Assembly: GCA_009801085.1 (NCBI GenBank)
Contig: VNWV01000007.1
Location: 2,542,001-2,606,000, forward strand
Source: Lasiodiplodia sp. COLG20
Taxonomy: Eukaryota; Ascomycota; Dothideomycetes; Botryosphaeriales; Botryosphaeriaceae
Reading direction: 5' to 3'
DNA length: 64,000 nucleotides
Shown: positions 10,857 to 21,943 of the stretch, piece by piece
How positions within the stretch are numbered: position 1 is the stretch's first letter
How the letters are laid out: the number at the start of each line of letters is the position of its first letter
The notes under the pieces: model-generated
Told to the model about the DNA's origin: nothing
The model's database searches: none
What the model saw: the letters and a program-made list of their open reading frames with translations, nothing else
Program-made: the position numbers and the translations under genes

Positions 10857-13800
10857 TCATAAGGCCAAGTTGGGCGACTCAAGCTCAGTCATTATTGCGA
10901 TGACGCGGGTTTTGATCTCGTCCGTCTTGGTCCAAAGATCCTGGGGTTCGGGGAGGTCGCTGTTGCACCATGGATTCTCCAGTTTGATGAAATCTTCGAC
11001 ACCGCCGAAGCGACCCTTTTCCATCATCCATACGCTTTGCGGCAGATAGTCTTCGAGTATCTCCCACCATGCAGCCCATAGTCTCTCCACGGATCCCGAA
11101 AATTGTGTGAATAGAGCAGTATAGGTATCCAGGAGAGCATCGAGTTGGACTTTTGAACAAGCATCTTCCTCTTGAAATTGTTGTTTCTCCCTCTTTGAGG
11201 TAAATGATGTAGACAGTTTATAGCAGCCCGAACCTGAATCCCAGGAAATTTTAATTTCGCAACATGTATGAGCCATTCCGAGCCGCTGGAAGATTTCAAG
11301 CCTGCACACTCCCTCAAGTAGGGTATAATCGGCTAGGTCACAGCCATAACAGCGCATCCAGCCTTTGAGTGTCTCATTCATAAGACTCCAGGAAGGACAT
11401 CTCTGTACAAAATTGCCGGCATGCACATTGGGGCGTAATGCCGGCCAAAGGCGCTTGAAGAGAAGAGCAAGAGGTAAACATCCGCCGCTGGAGCACCAAC
11501 ACTCACATAGATCTCTTGAATGGGGATCGCAGAGCTTAGAGATACGGTGGACAACAGTGCCGAGATCGCCGACTTCCTGTGTAAGTTTCCGAAGAGGAAG
11601 AATATATGAGAGGACTCCTGTTCTGAAGCAAGCTGATAGCAGGTGTAGCAGATTGAATCCCGAGATTGAGGAGCAATGAAGACTACAAACTCCTTTGTCT
11701 AAGAACCATGACATAGGAATCGCTCTTATATTTTGATGCGAACGAACACGCATCCGGATCAAGCAGAGCATGAATGGTGTGCATCCATTTTGATCTGGCA
11801 AGTCGACTTCCGTAAACCCAGAAGAATATAGCAACTGGGCTGCTTCAACAGTAAGATCAGTCTGGCGGTATACTGACCGCCGAACACCGGGATTCAGATT
11901 GCGCGGAATTCGAATTTTGAGGTTGTGGAGGAGCTTTGCTACCAGTACAGCACTGCCATCAAGAAGAGGGTCGTCGACACTAGGATTAGTCCATCCGTGT
12001 TGAATAAGGGCTTGCCTCGGGGCATTTTCTCGTGCGAGACACATGAATCGGCGGCGGGAGTCGGCCATGGTGTTGATGAGGTGGGATAAAATTCCAGACC
12101 TCTTGTCTTCAGAGCCAATGTATGACATTGTGATCCGGAGAAACTGTCCCAGGGGCGAATTTTTCGCAAATAGGGCGCATCGCGCACCCAGGAGCCTCTT
12201 GATGACAGTAACGTCTAGATGCGCAAAAGCTGTTGATAGTGCGGCATTCGGATCCGCGCCAAACTCTAGCAGAATCCGGCATCCTTCAGGCCAGCCTATA
12301 GAGTAGCAAAGGGGCGTGAATGGCTGAATGTAAATCTCATTTACATTGTGCCCTGCTTGGATAAGAGCTCTGAGACTGTGCCCATTGCGAGAGATGACTG
12401 CAAAAGTGAGTTTTGGAAATCCCATTTCTACTACAGGTCAGTAACAGACAAATGGTTCCATGGAATATAACTAACCAAGTGCAAGATCCGGTACTTTTGG
12501 AAACAAGCTGGGCTCAAGAATGGACGCGGTGTATGGCTTGTGCCAAACAGGTGCATCTATACCTGTTCGATATAGCAAAGTCATGAACTGTAGGCTAATA
12601 TTCTCTGGCTGTTCCAGATACGCCCGGTCCATCGACTTTTTCAATAGCAAAAGTGCATTCTCGCCCTTTGGGGTACAACCGCAAAATGCTTGTCTGTCTC
12701 GATCAGCACCTACAAATATTTGAATAGAGGATTGCTTGTCCCTGGAATAGTACCTCTCTGCATTGATATCAACGCCAAAGTCGATCAAAAGCTGCAAAAG
12801 AGAAGCAGCTTGTTCAACAAGATGGTCCTGATAAACGGAGACAGTGCCAAGGATTGTAAAAACGTACTGCCTAGTGTGTGAGTGACTGCCGAAAATTGCA
12901 ACACGCATCTCTTACCTGTAGCATTGATGCTCCATCGCTCGATACATCTATCGCGGATGATACCCCACTTTTGAAGTCTCCTTCCAGCTCTGAATGTAGT
13001 GTTTCGAACAGAGTTTTTAAAGGACGGATAAGCGCAGTATCGAAGGTAAAGAAGTAGATGTTGCCCGATCTCTTGCGAAGTAAATCCTGCACGTGACTTT
13101 CGGCCTCGTACAGATGAAGAAATGCAGGGGATTCCCACATGTTGACAATGTTCACCGTCCGCAAGGTTGGAGAGATTGAATATGCGCCTTTGGCATAAGA
13201 GCTTGCAAGTGATAATTGGAGGCGTTGTGAGAAGAACCATGAAAGCGAGAAGCTGGTAGTAATTTGAGAGTGTCTTGTTTGGTTCTTGCCATAGTAGGGA
13301 CAGCTCCGCTCGTGAACTCCGGAGTGTTTGCTCACGAGGGAAAATGGGCCAACATTGGACGTCGATTTCATGAAATGAGGCCCCCTGCATGTGCAATTTG
13401 GCAGGTATGTGTTTCCAACACCACTTCGGCTACGTAGGCGTTGGAAGGTCACGGAAGAATCCATGGGTGTCTGTAGGGGATTAGCGCGCATTTACATCCT
13501 GGTGTTAGGGAACCTTACAATGGGAGCAGGAGGGCTGAGAGTCCTTGCATCCTGAACCTGTTGCAAGGATTGTGCAAGTACCGCAAACTCTGAATGCATC
13601 TGACTCCCTATCGCGTTGATTGCATTGTTCGTGGAGAATAGGGCATCTAGCTGTTTTTTGTGCAAAGAGAGAGTTTGGTACTGATACCAGAGGGTGAGAC
13701 GAGAAGATAGCTCATCCAGTCGTTTGCATCTCTCTGCAACCTCGTCCTCTTTCTTGACGTACGCGAAAGCGCGCATCTTGCCTTTCACAAACGTGTCATC

Positions 13801-14115
13801 CACCTTGACGACGAAGCTGTGTAGCAAGTCCAGAAGAGTGGAAGCCTCTTTGCTGCATTCCTCCAGTATGTCTTCGGCCTCCAACTTGCTTTCGTTCGTG
13901 AGAACATCGGCAAGCGTGGTGGAGGAAGTAGGCTGCAGATCTGTTTCCAACTTTCGCACGAGTCCGACGAGCTGTCTGACCGATCGTTCGGAGGTCTTGA
14001 CTTTCTCGGGCGCATTTTCGAGTTTCGAGCGGAGTTTGCTGGCGGCGATGACAAGCTTCGTGCCAAGTTCGATGAACTGGACCGCGGCGGCGGCGACGCC
14101 GACCGCCTCGGCCAT
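10857..14115 (-). CDS. STAND N-terminal domain plus ankyrin-like protein (four exons, about 1038 aa)
   Basis: Four frames join with consistent phases: 14115-13519, 13470-12916, 12866-12476, 12430-10857 (3117 nt). Introns are 48, 49 and 45 nt. The start is ATG 14115, since the frame above it opens with TTG. Residues 1-200 match the fungal N-terminal domain of STAND proteins: MAEAVGVAAAAVQFIELGTKL, then helices through VRKLETDL. Residues about 200-385 contain a Cys/aromatic-rich region. From about 385 ankyrin-like units appear (LLQLLIDFGVDINA, RALIQAGHNVNE, ILLEFGADPNAAL, then ENGCTPFML-like). No NACHT or NB-ARC ATPase is present between them. By analogy it may act as an intracellular sensor in non-self or stress responses. 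A further 60-nt in-frame intron near 12720-12780 is possible. Confidence 0.8.
12431..12475 (-). other. Intron 3 (45 nt) of the STAND_N/ankyrin gene
   Basis: Donor GTTAGT, branch TACTGAC, acceptor CTGTAG. It splits a Val codon after its first base and joins …PDLAL to VEMGFPK within the ankyrin-like region. Confidence 0.85.
12867..12915 (-). other. Intron 2 (49 nt) of the STAND_N/ankyrin gene
   Basis: Donor GTAAGA; the acceptor is the CAG after ACTAGG. The nearer TAG acceptor would shift the frame, so the CAG is chosen. Phase 0. Confidence 0.75.
13471..13518 (-). other. Intron 1 (48 nt) of the STAND_N/ankyrin gene
   Basis: Donor GTAAGG, branch GCTAAT, acceptor CTACAG, phase 0. It follows the N-terminal STAND-type helical domain, so the domain is encoded by its own exon. 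Confidence 0.85.
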
Positions 14116-14634
14116 CTTGGGCAACGGGGGTGACGAGGTGGAAATGTAGAGGATCCGGCGGAGGGTGCGCGATCAGGCTAGGGCTGGAATATAACTGCGG
14201 TGGGGGCACAGCCCCGCGGAGAATCTCCCGCAGAGGCTGATCTGCAAAGCCATGTGGATGGTTAGCTGCCAATCGTTGATAAGTGGTAAGCAGGCTGCGA
14301 ATGGTCCGTCCTCTGGACCAATGGGCGTGCCTGCGTAGAAAATGAGTCAGCTAACAACAGCCTTGCTGTCTGCCTCGACCAGGCTGGACCAGTGCGAGCA
14401 GAATCAATATCTTTGCAGTGGCTAGCCTGACGGTAGTGCGCTAGCAAATTAAGGTGGTCGAGATGCGGTAGGCCGATCCGGTTCAGCCTGACCTGGTGAT
14501 ACATAGGCAACACATGCGCTATCGAGCACCGTCGTACATACATTACCCTTGGACTGACCATGCTAAACGCCAAAACCATTTTATTTACCTATTGACCGCC
14601 TATTGACTGGCAGTTCTCTTGAAGAAGTCCATGC

Positions 14635-14665
<31 letters not shown>

Positions 14666-14744
14666 GCACCCCGCCGCATCAAACCCCCCATTTCATCCCC
14701 AGTGCACCCCCCCATTTTAAGCCCCCCCATCTCACCCCCAATTT
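14116..14744. other. Intergenic with poly-A run and C-rich degenerate repeats
   Basis: Upstream of the STAND_N/ankyrin gene and downstream of the acidic-protein gene. An A-tract runs 14635-14651 and is followed by AG-rich sequence to 14671. From 14672 to 14760 the plus strand repeats a loose CCCCCCAT(T)TTA/CACCCCC pattern about five times. No exon is evident. Confidence 0.6.
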
Positions 14745-15989
14745 TCAACCCTCCATCTCCGTAACCTCCACCTCCTCCATCTCCTCCCAACCCTCCTCCC
14801 ACACCTCCTCCTCATCCATCTCCTCCCCCTCATCCTCCTCCATCATCTCCTCACCCCAATCCCCCTCCTCCGTCCCCTCCGCAACCCGGAGCCGTCCCCG
14901 GAGGACACTACCATAACAGTCCTCCATCTCCGCAATGACCGCCCGCACCTCCCTCACGAGGCGGACGTCAGCGCCGCACTTCTCTCCCCAGCCATCGCAC
15001 CACTCCTGGAAGACGACTTCTCCCAGGAGGGTGTCTCTCGCCTCATCCCCATCCCCTCCCTCCGCGAACAGCGCCTTCGCCATCCCGGCCATCAGGGTCC
15101 GGACGGCCCTTCTCACGATTCCCCGCCACGTCTCCCTCTCTCCCTTCTCCTCCTCTGCCTGCGTGAGGAACCAGCGGTGCTCGAGGACGAGGGGATCGTC
15201 TGCCGTGCCGGGGCCGCTGGCGTCGGGACCGCCGGGGCCGCCGGGAGCGACACCACCGGCACCACCGATGCCGAGACCGACACCACGAACGGCGCCGGAG
15301 AACAAAAACGCCGACATCTGCTCCCTCTTGACGACGTGGTCTCCAAAGTATCCCTTGTGCGTGGGGACCAGCAGCGTGAAGCGGCGCACGCAGTGCAAGT
15401 CGTCCGGGTGCAGCGGGGTGGACGAGAAGGGCGTGGTGGGGCCATCGGCGGCTGCCTTCTGGGTGAAGGCGGACAGGCCGGCGGCGGCGTAGTTGGCGGC
15501 GAGGTGGATCGAGCCATTGTCATTGTCGGGAGCGGGAGGCAAGAGCAGGACTTGGTTGGTGCGGAGGTGGGCGGTGAGCAGGGAGCGGTGGAGGGTGTGG
15601 ACCGAGGTGTTCGGGTTGGAGAGGAGGGTGAGGAGTGGCAGGCGGACGGACAGGGTGGCCGGGGTCATGGCGCTGACGTTCGCGATGCCGGGGTGGAGGA
15701 GGTGGGTGAGGTCGGCTGCGGTCAGGCCGGCGGTGGGGTCCGAAGGGCCGAGGGGCTGGCTGCTAGGCTTGTGAGTGATGCCAATGTCGCTGCTGGCATC
15801 GCTGGACTCCTTGACGGCGTTCTTGCTGCTGGGCTTGTTCTTGGGGTAAGGGGTGGCGCAGCTGAGCACCGCGTTGCTGAGCTTGGGAGCATCGGGGCAG
15901 ACTCCAGGGTCGGACTCGACGTCAACGGCCATTTCGGCGGGCTTGCTCTTCGTCTCCTCGACGATGGACTCGGTGTTGAAGGAAGGCAT
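14745..15989 (-). CDS. Uncharacterised Gly-rich protein with acidic C-terminus (414 aa)
   Basis: A single-exon frame from ATG 15989 to 14745. Residues 1-90 are Ser/Pro-rich and disordered. Residues about 95-230 look folded: LTAADLTHLLHPGIANVSAM, leucine-rich helices, then FTLLVPTHKGYFGDHVVKREQMSAF. A Gly/Pro-rich linker (about 245-275) precedes a helical region with three Trp residues. The last 45 residues are almost wholly Glu/Asp with regularly spaced Trp and Met. I recognise no family. The antisense frame at 15177-16031 is a GC-driven shadow. The gene lies tail-to-head with the STAND_N/ankyrin gene on the same strand. Confidence 0.7.
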   Translation of the reverse strand: MPSFNTESIVEETKSKPAEMAVDVESDPGVCPDAPKLSNAVLSCATPYPKNKPSSKNAVKESSDASSDIGITHKPSSQPLGPSDPTAGLTAADLTHLLHPGIANVSAMTPATLSVRLPLLTLLSNPNTSVHTLHRSLLTAHLRTNQVLLLPPAPDNDNGSIHLAANYAAAGLSAFTQKAAADGPTTPFSSTPLHPDDLHCVRRFTLLVPTHKGYFGDHVVKREQMSAFLFSGAVRGVGLGIGGAGGVAPGGPGGPDASGPGTADDPLVLEHRWFLTQAEEEKGERETWRGIVRRAVRTLMAGMAKALFAEGGDGDEARDTLLGEVVFQEWCDGWGEKCGADVRLVREVRAVIAEMEDCYGSVLRGRLRVAEGTEEGDWGEEMMEEDEGEEMDEEEVWEEGWEEMEEVEVTEMEG

Positions 15990-17797
15990 GGCTTGAAAAT
16001 GTCAGCATGGTCTCCTCAAATGACAGATTGAGAGGGATAAGAGCGGGAATAATGCTTACTTGCTTGATAGTGAATTCTGAACAAGCTCTGAAAGGGAATT
16101 CTCAGATGGAGTTGGCAGTATGTCACAAGGACGGACTCTGGCGGTATGTCACTGGGACGCTGGCAAAGGCTTGATCCTCCGAAGATGGTCTCCGAGACGT
16201 GTGGGCGCAATGAAATTGGGGTCGTCAAATTCAGCACAACGGCAGGCTTGTGGAGGCAAGGCCGCTTGAATCTGGCGAGCTGGGGCAGATTGACCGAGGA
16301 TGCTTGGTGAGGCTGACAGGCCACACGGTGCAGAGAGTACGACGGCAAGCAAAAGGGGAGGTTGAGCAAAGCTGATAGTGCGCTCACGACCACGAGAAAT
16401 AGAAAGGCTGCAAGGCCGTTCGGGGTTGGTGTCGAGTATGAAGGAGAGGAAAGGAAAGGGGACGGAGGATTGAACGATTTTTGCGGCTCAAGAAGGAGGA
16501 TGTCGGCGTCGTGGCTATTGTTCGAATACTTATTGTGTGGCAGGTACGGGAATCACCGGCTTGTGACGAGGCTTTCGAAGAGCGTAGATGCCATATTCAA
16601 GCGGAGCGTAGCGAATTCGGCAGGAACCAGCTCGCATTTGACTGGATTTTGCATATAGGAAGCAGAGGGAAGCAGAATTTTGCTCGCCCGTGGCGCCTAC
16701 GCCCGGCCATTGGGCATCTGCATGGATATCAGCTGAAGATAAGAGGCTGACGTTCCTTCCCTGGATGAATTTCGCGTTTTGACAGCCGGGCGAGACGCTA
16801 CAGCCGCAGAACCATTGTGCGGCGGTGGTTGACGGGCAAGGCAACAGCTGTCAGCGGCGCCCCTCACTGGCGGCACGCAGCGCGCTATTGGAGGCCCCTG
16901 AGAAGCATGTCGAAGGTGCTCCAGAGGCGCTTCAATAGGATGCCAGCGCGAGCGGGACAGGTACCATGCTGGCGACTCGCCGTGCCTCGCCGCGCCGCGC
17001 CGCTCATGATGTCGACGCAGAACATGCGCCGCCGCAACGCAACCGCAATCGCCCCTGGACCTGCAAGACGGCCTCGAATCTATGTGCGCCGGGGCAGATG
17101 GTGGGCATACAGGCTGTCATGTAGACGGGGACGGTTGACGGGTTGAGGCGCAAGCGGAGCGGGCGGGAAGACGACGCTGGCAAACGCGAAGGCGAAAAAA
17201 TTCCCCCACGCCGCAAGGTCCGCGGCACAAACCCTCAGCCCTGGCCTGGCTTAGGCGTTGCCCCTATTGCGCCGCATGCTGTTCTGACATGCATCCCCGC
17301 CGCTACGAGCGGCTGCTGATACTCCAGCGGCGCGTCGTTGTTGTCGTCCGTCGTTGTCGCGGTTCGCCGGGGATGGTCGCGGTGCGGAGGTCGGAGGTGA
17401 GGCAATTCCCCGCAGTCCACGGCCTCCGCCGCGTCGCCCCTTGCATCGCCTAGCCCACCACGCCGGTTCTTCAAGACCCCTGCAGCCGGCAAAGAAGGTT
17501 CGCGGCGGCTCAAAGAGGCAACAAATCGAGCGGAAAGGGGCCAATGGCAGGCGATTGCGCCGGTAGCGGTGTCCCAGGCGTGCCGTCGGAGTCAGAGAAC
17601 GGTGGGCGCCTTGGCTGACGATGCGCCGCGGCGACAGGCCCCACCATCCTCACCACTCCGCGCCCGCCTTCTTCTGTTGCAGGCCCCCCGGCTGCACCGC
17701 TGCCTTCCCCAATTCCGCCCCTCTCAACAGCTTCCTCAAGCCCTGACCTGATTGCCTCCTCCTCTTTCTCTCACAAGCAGCCCATACGCCCGCCGCA
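15990..17797. other. Intergenic between divergent genes
   Basis: Divergent upstream region of the acidic-protein gene (minus) and the GNAT gene (plus). It is GC-rich from 16800 to 17600 with many overlapping short frames on both strands, none with a domain or splice continuation. A pyrimidine-rich leader (CTCCTCTTTCTCTCACAAG) immediately precedes the GNAT ATG. Confidence 0.55.
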
Positions 17798-18547
17798 ATG
17801 CCGCTCGAAATCCGCCGTCTTGAAGAGGCCGATGTGCCGCAATTCGTGGACATCACGACCGCCGCCCTCTACTCCTCCGGCATAGGCCGCGCCCTGCACG
17901 ACGACCCTCCGCACCCAGTTCACCTCGAGCAGCGCAAGGAGAAGCTCCGCAAAGCCCTCTCCAAGCCCAACACGCACCACCTGAAGGTCGTCGACACGGA
18001 TAACAATGACGAGATAATCGCCGGCGCCATCTGGTCCTTCTTCGACAACGGAAGGTCCGACGAGGAGCTCAAGGAGCTGGAGCAGCCCTTCGAGCCCATC
18101 GAGGAGGAGCGCGAGCGCTTCGGCGCCGCTCAGGAGGCTTTCTTCGGCGGCTACCTCAACCGCGTGAGGCGCCAGCTGGGAAAGACGCCGCACTACTGTG
18201 AGTATTGCTGACCACCCCCTGCTTGCACACGCCTATTCCGCGTTTCTTGGTACCCGCGCCGCCATGTTGAAAGCGCTGACCCGCGTCGCCGCATAGTCCT
18301 CAACCTCCTCGTCACGCACCCGAATCACCACCGCCGCGGTGCAGGTGGCATGCTCATCCGCTGGGGTACTCAGCAAGCCGACAAGGTGGGTCTGATTTGC
18401 TTCCTCGAGGCCAGCGAGGCCGGGAGACCCCTGTACAAGCGCCACGGCTTCGAGGACCAGGAGTCCGTTTTCTTCGATTTCTCCAAATATGGCCTCAGCG
18501 GAACCGATACGAACACCACAATGATCAGGCAGCCGGTGAAGAACTGA
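17798..18547 (+). CDS. GNAT-family N-acetyltransferase (216 aa)
   Basis: Exons 17798-18197 and 18297-18547 join in frame across a 99-nt intron (GTGAGT donor, GCTGACC branch, GCATAG acceptor). The N-terminus MPLEIRRLEEADVPQFVDI is the usual first strand and helix of a GNAT fold. After the splice come FLNLLVTHPNHHRRGAGGMLIRWG, the acetyl-CoA binding motif A, and EASEAGRPLYKRHGFEDQE, the motif B helix seen in many fungal GNATs. In the motif Q/R-x-x-G-x-G/A the first position appears to be His (about residue 145). Members transfer an acetyl group from acetyl-CoA to amines; the acceptor cannot be predicted. Cytosolic, with no targeting signal. Confidence 0.88.
18198..18296 (+). other. 99-nt intron of the GNAT gene
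   Basis: Donor GTGAGT, branch GCTGAC and acceptor ATAG. It splits a Phe codon (T/TC) just before the acetyl-CoA binding motif, so the second exon carries most of the cofactor site. Confidence 0.88.
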
Positions 18548-18790
18548 GGCGGGAACAAGGGCCGGAATGGGACACCGCAGGTATTGGAGGATGTGTGAGG
18601 CTGCAAGAAGAGGCTGCCTGCCGGCCTGACGGACATGAAGGATGGGCCTTGAGGCTTGGGGTGGCCATGGGATAAACCCCCGGATTCCCCATAAGTACCC
18701 TTCTGTATGTTTCCCCAGTTTGCTCTGGCCAGCAGCAGCATGGTGAAATCAGCAATCAACCAGCTGTATGTCAACGTTGGTCGCGACAAA

Positions 18791-19534
18791 CTTCCGCCCG
18801 TTTCCGCGCGGGAATTCCGCTATTCAATGGTCCGAGCCACCAGTCAATGTCGTCATAATGCCTGTCACCTTCCGCCATGAACACGAGCTCGGGAAAGCCA
18901 CAGCGACACAATGGGTCAGCCTTGAAGTTTCGTGACCAATCTGGTGGGGCTTCAACCGCGCCGCGCCTGCCTGCCGAGACCTCTCGCGTCCTTGCGGTGT
19001 CGGATTGCGGCAGTCGGCGGTGACTTCCCCGGCACATCACACGCCTTGTCTGAGACGCAGCACGCCACGGTCTGGCCACGACATGGATCCTGGAGGTCGG
19101 TGTGCCCTTTGGACCGCCGCCGCAAAGCTTCCACTTCAGCCACGTTCCGGATCTCGGGGAAGGTGTCCAAAAATGGCGACCGCGGATCGGGCCCGACGAA
19201 GGAGTCTGTGAGAGTACCAGAACAACCGAAGGTGAGTAACTCGTTGACTGCAAGGCAATCCCACCTAGATGGCCATGACCTGGGCGTCATTCCCGATGTG
19301 CTGCAGGACCTTTCAAGTCCGTCTTGCGTTCAGCCGGACTAATACCTTGTCGTAGGCCAACCTGTGGATCATTGTATGCTTTTCGCCGGCATATCCTTCG
19401 ACTCCAGACTCCGAGGCGGCACAAGTCCAGACGAAGCTGAGAAGTAAGAACGCATTGCCGCATCTGAAGTGCTGCCTCCCACAACGTCTCCAGGTATGAC
19501 TAAGTTGCTTTCTCCTCACCCTCATCTCGTCCAT
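18791..19534 (-). pseudogene. Possible small gene and broken coding remnants
   Basis: The minus strand here has protein-like stretches in different frames. The clearest begins at ATG 19534 (MDEMRVRRKQ…NAFLLLSFVWTCAASES…HRLAYDK). It could splice over 45 nt (19345-19301, GTATTA donor, CAG acceptor) to HIGNDAQVMAI and a stop at 19265, giving about 74 aa with one hydrophobic segment. Below it, 19260-18960 (…LLTFGCSGTLTDSFVGP…) and 18950-18791 (…ADPLCRCGFPELVFMAEGD…) also read like protein, but no splice sites join them cleanly. This could be one multi-exon gene I cannot resolve or a decayed gene. No family is recognised. Confidence 0.3.
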
Positions 19535-20248
19535 GCACTCTTGACTTGCTTACCTTCTTGAACTTTGATCTTCCCAAGTTTCCCAGCTCTTGTCCACTCC
19601 AAGCCTTCCTTCTGTTTCCCAATCTGTCCAATCTTCGCGCTGTGCGCTGTTCTCAATGCTCACTTCAAGTAGACTGGGCGTCCTTGGTGGCAGCCATTCT
19701 CCCGGTTCGTTAACTCCAGATCCTGCCATGCCGTTTCCAGTTTCCGGCATTGTGGGTGTCCTCAATCGGTCTTGCAGTATTGCAGCTTAGAAGTGTGCTT
19801 TCGTCTCGACTTGCATATTGGTCAATGTTTTTCATTGAAGGACACGAGCCTTCAACGAGTTTTCATTTTTTCAATCCCATGTCAACTCTCTTTTCCTTGC
19901 TGGCCATAGCTGCTGTTCTCTTCTGCTTTCACACGTCGAGTCTCGCTTGTCCGATGCATTGGCATCAGACATATTTCCTTTCAGGCCACGCTTGAGTCCA
20001 CGTCCGACCTTTGTTGAGACCCTGAGCCGCTACCACATTCCATCCGAAGGTCCCTGGAGTCCCTTGGATTCGCTTAACAGCAGGGGCGTTCCTGTTAGCT
20101 TGCCGAAGCAGAAGCGCCGAGTGGAGTTCGCTGGCCGGGAAATTTCCGGTGTGGCGGCAAAACTTTTTTTCTCCACCACCAACCCTCCCGAATGGCCAAA
20201 ACAAACGGCAAAAGAGAAGGTATAACCCTGGAGTCTAACTAGGACTAC
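19535..20248. other. Intergenic, nothing recognised
   Basis: The plus strand is T- and C-rich (19540-20000), with short frames that carry no domain. It forms the 3' flank of the tRNA gene. Confidence 0.5.
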
Positions 20249-20352
20249 TGGATCCGCCGGGAATTGAACCCGGGACCACTCCCAGTCGAATTCTAAGGCT
20301 CGAATAATGGCCAGAATGCTAAGGGAGTATCATACCACTAGACCACAGACCC
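20249..20352 (-). tRNA. tRNA-Ala (AGC) with a 32-nt intron
   Basis: The minus strand folds as a complete cloverleaf. The acceptor stem GGGTCTG pairs with CGGATCC; the third pair is G3:U70, the main identity element of tRNA-Ala, and the discriminator base is A73. The D arm is GTCTAGTGGTATGAT. The anticodon stem CTCCC pairs with GGGAG around loop TTAGCA…T, giving anticodon AGC. The T arm is CCGGG-TTCAATT-CCCGG. The intron (20316 down to 20285) sits after position 37, the standard place for nuclear tRNA introns. Confidence 0.92.
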
Positions 20353-20426
20353 TATGGTGCTTGTTGAGGCTCGAAATGGCTTGTAAGGCTTGAAACTGCA
20401 TCGTGGAGTGGTCAGAGAGGCCAGAT

Positions 20427-21239
20427 TCATGCTCTGGGAGCCCTGAGTGGAAATTTGGCGAAGAACGGCAATTCCCGGTGAGCCGAGAGCTTAGCGAGAT
20501 GGTCCCCTTTCCAAAGGTTGGTATTCTGCAAGAGCTTGGAGAAAAAGGTTACAGCAACGAGGCCCTTGGGTTGAAGAAGTTCGAGGAAGAGTTGGGAGTT
20601 GTAGGACGAGACCCGAAGCCAGGCTGCCTGAGGTTTCTCTCTGCAGGCCGCTCGTGACGTCCGTGATATACCGCGGTAGAGCCTCGTGTAGCTCCCGTCG
20701 GTGAAACCAGAACGTTGGCCGGTGGCCGCTTCTGAAGTTTGCTCAACCGCTGATCCCGCTGCCAGCACTGACTTTCGGTGAAATAATGCCCCGGCTCGTG
20801 TTCCGTGTGCAAGCAAGAGCAAGGAATACGTTCGGATTCGGGTAAGCTGTGCCGTGATGAGGAAGAGCTGGGAAACCTTGCTGCAGCGGAGTGCCATTTC
20901 TGGTTGAAGGCCTGACGAGGAAGAGCTTGGACGGGAATCAATCGGGCTGACACAGGTCGTCAATGACGAGTAAGAGCTTGGAAGAGAATCGATCAGGCTG
21001 ACGCAGGTAGTCAATGATGAGCAAGAGCTTGGAAGACAACCGTTCGGGTTGATGCAAGTCGTCAGGGACAAGAAAGAGCAAGGAAGTTCCTGAGGAAATG
21101 GGCCTGCTCCAGGTTTTTCATAGGTGGGTTGCTTTTGAAGGTACGAGCCAGTAGATAGAACATGACGGGCGGTGATCTGTGATTTGATGAGCGAGGCAAG
21201 TCCGTTGGCGCAGCATTCCCACACACCTTCATCCATCAT
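20427..21239 (-). CDS. Doubtful ORF with 17-residue tandem repeats (270 aa)
   Basis: An uninterrupted frame from ATG 21239 to 20427. Residues about 55-105 hold three copies of a 17-residue unit of the form LTTCVSxIDSxPSSxSS, produced by a 51-bp DNA repeat. The repeat length is a multiple of three, which preserves the frame and mildly favours coding. The rest is Ser-, Arg- and Leu-rich with no domain and poor fungal codon bias, and the frame ends near a tRNA gene. It is as likely to be chance as real. Confidence 0.2.
   Translation of the reverse strand: MMDEGVWECCANGLASLIKSQITARHVLSTGSYLQKQPTYEKPGAGPFPQELPCSFLSLTTCINPNGCLPSSCSSLTTCVSLIDSLPSSYSSLTTCVSPIDSRPSSSSSGLQPEMALRCSKVSQLFLITAQLTRIRTYSLLLLAHGTRAGALFHRKSVLAAGSAVEQTSEAATGQRSGFTDGSYTRLYRGISRTSRAACREKPQAAWLRVSSYNSQLFLELLQPKGLVAVTFFSKLLQNTNLWKGDHLAKLSAHRELPFFAKFPLRAPRA
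20921..21085. repeat. 51-bp minisatellite, about 3.2 copies
   Basis: The marker AAGAGC(T/A) recurs at 20921, 20972, 21023 and 21074, exactly 51 bp apart. The unit reads roughly AAGAGCTTGGAxGxxAATC, then xATCxGGCTGACxCAGGTxGTCAATGAxGAG. A more degenerate unit may lie at 20815-20920 with spacings of 48 and 58. Confidence 0.85.
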
Positions 21240-21943
21240 ACCAATGCACCCCACCTGCTGTTACCAACACACGGTCTGGGGACTCCCGATGGCATCAGGA
21301 GGGACTGGCATATGCAGACCGTAGACCTCACGCCTCCTGAGCCAGACCGGTGCTTCATTGCGCTAAGTTGGGGATGGGGACCTCTGCAGGCTACTGGCGA
21401 GCGGACCCGGTCTCTTCCTTTTGCTGTCGCCTCGGAAGTGCTTGTTGGGGTGGGCCCGGCGGTTTGCTTGGGAGGTGTATTGAAGATGTGGGATTTGCTG
21501 TTGCTATTCTGGATGAGCCGGGGAGGATGGAAGTCGTGCCATCTGGACTGATGGCGGAAAAATTGGATGGTTTGGGCTGCAATTGCGTGATTTTGGATTC
21601 ATGACCTGATTGCTGTGCCTTGTGATATGAAGGATATGTCTTGAGATGGGCTTGCCGATGGTCCGCTGGTGTCGAAGGTTGGAATTTTCTGCTGATCACC
21701 GTGTGTTGTCGAGTGGCCAGCGGCCTAAGGTTTACAATCATCTATTCATCTACTCATAGCTATGGATTCATTCTCTGCTTCTGCAAAAATTTTCAAGTCA
21801 CCCGCGGGCGCTGTTCGAGTTGTCGAGCGTGATCAAAGTTTTCAGCTCTTCGCAGAAATCCTTTTCCCGTTCAATTCGTCTTTCTTCCACTCTCTTCAGA
21901 CAACTCCGCTGACAAACCTCTCGAGGACATCTATCAGCGTCCC

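Noticed and set aside
15177..16031. 284-codon plus-strand frame
   Set aside because: Exact antisense of the acidic-protein gene; Gly/Arg/Val composition expected from reading that gene backwards.
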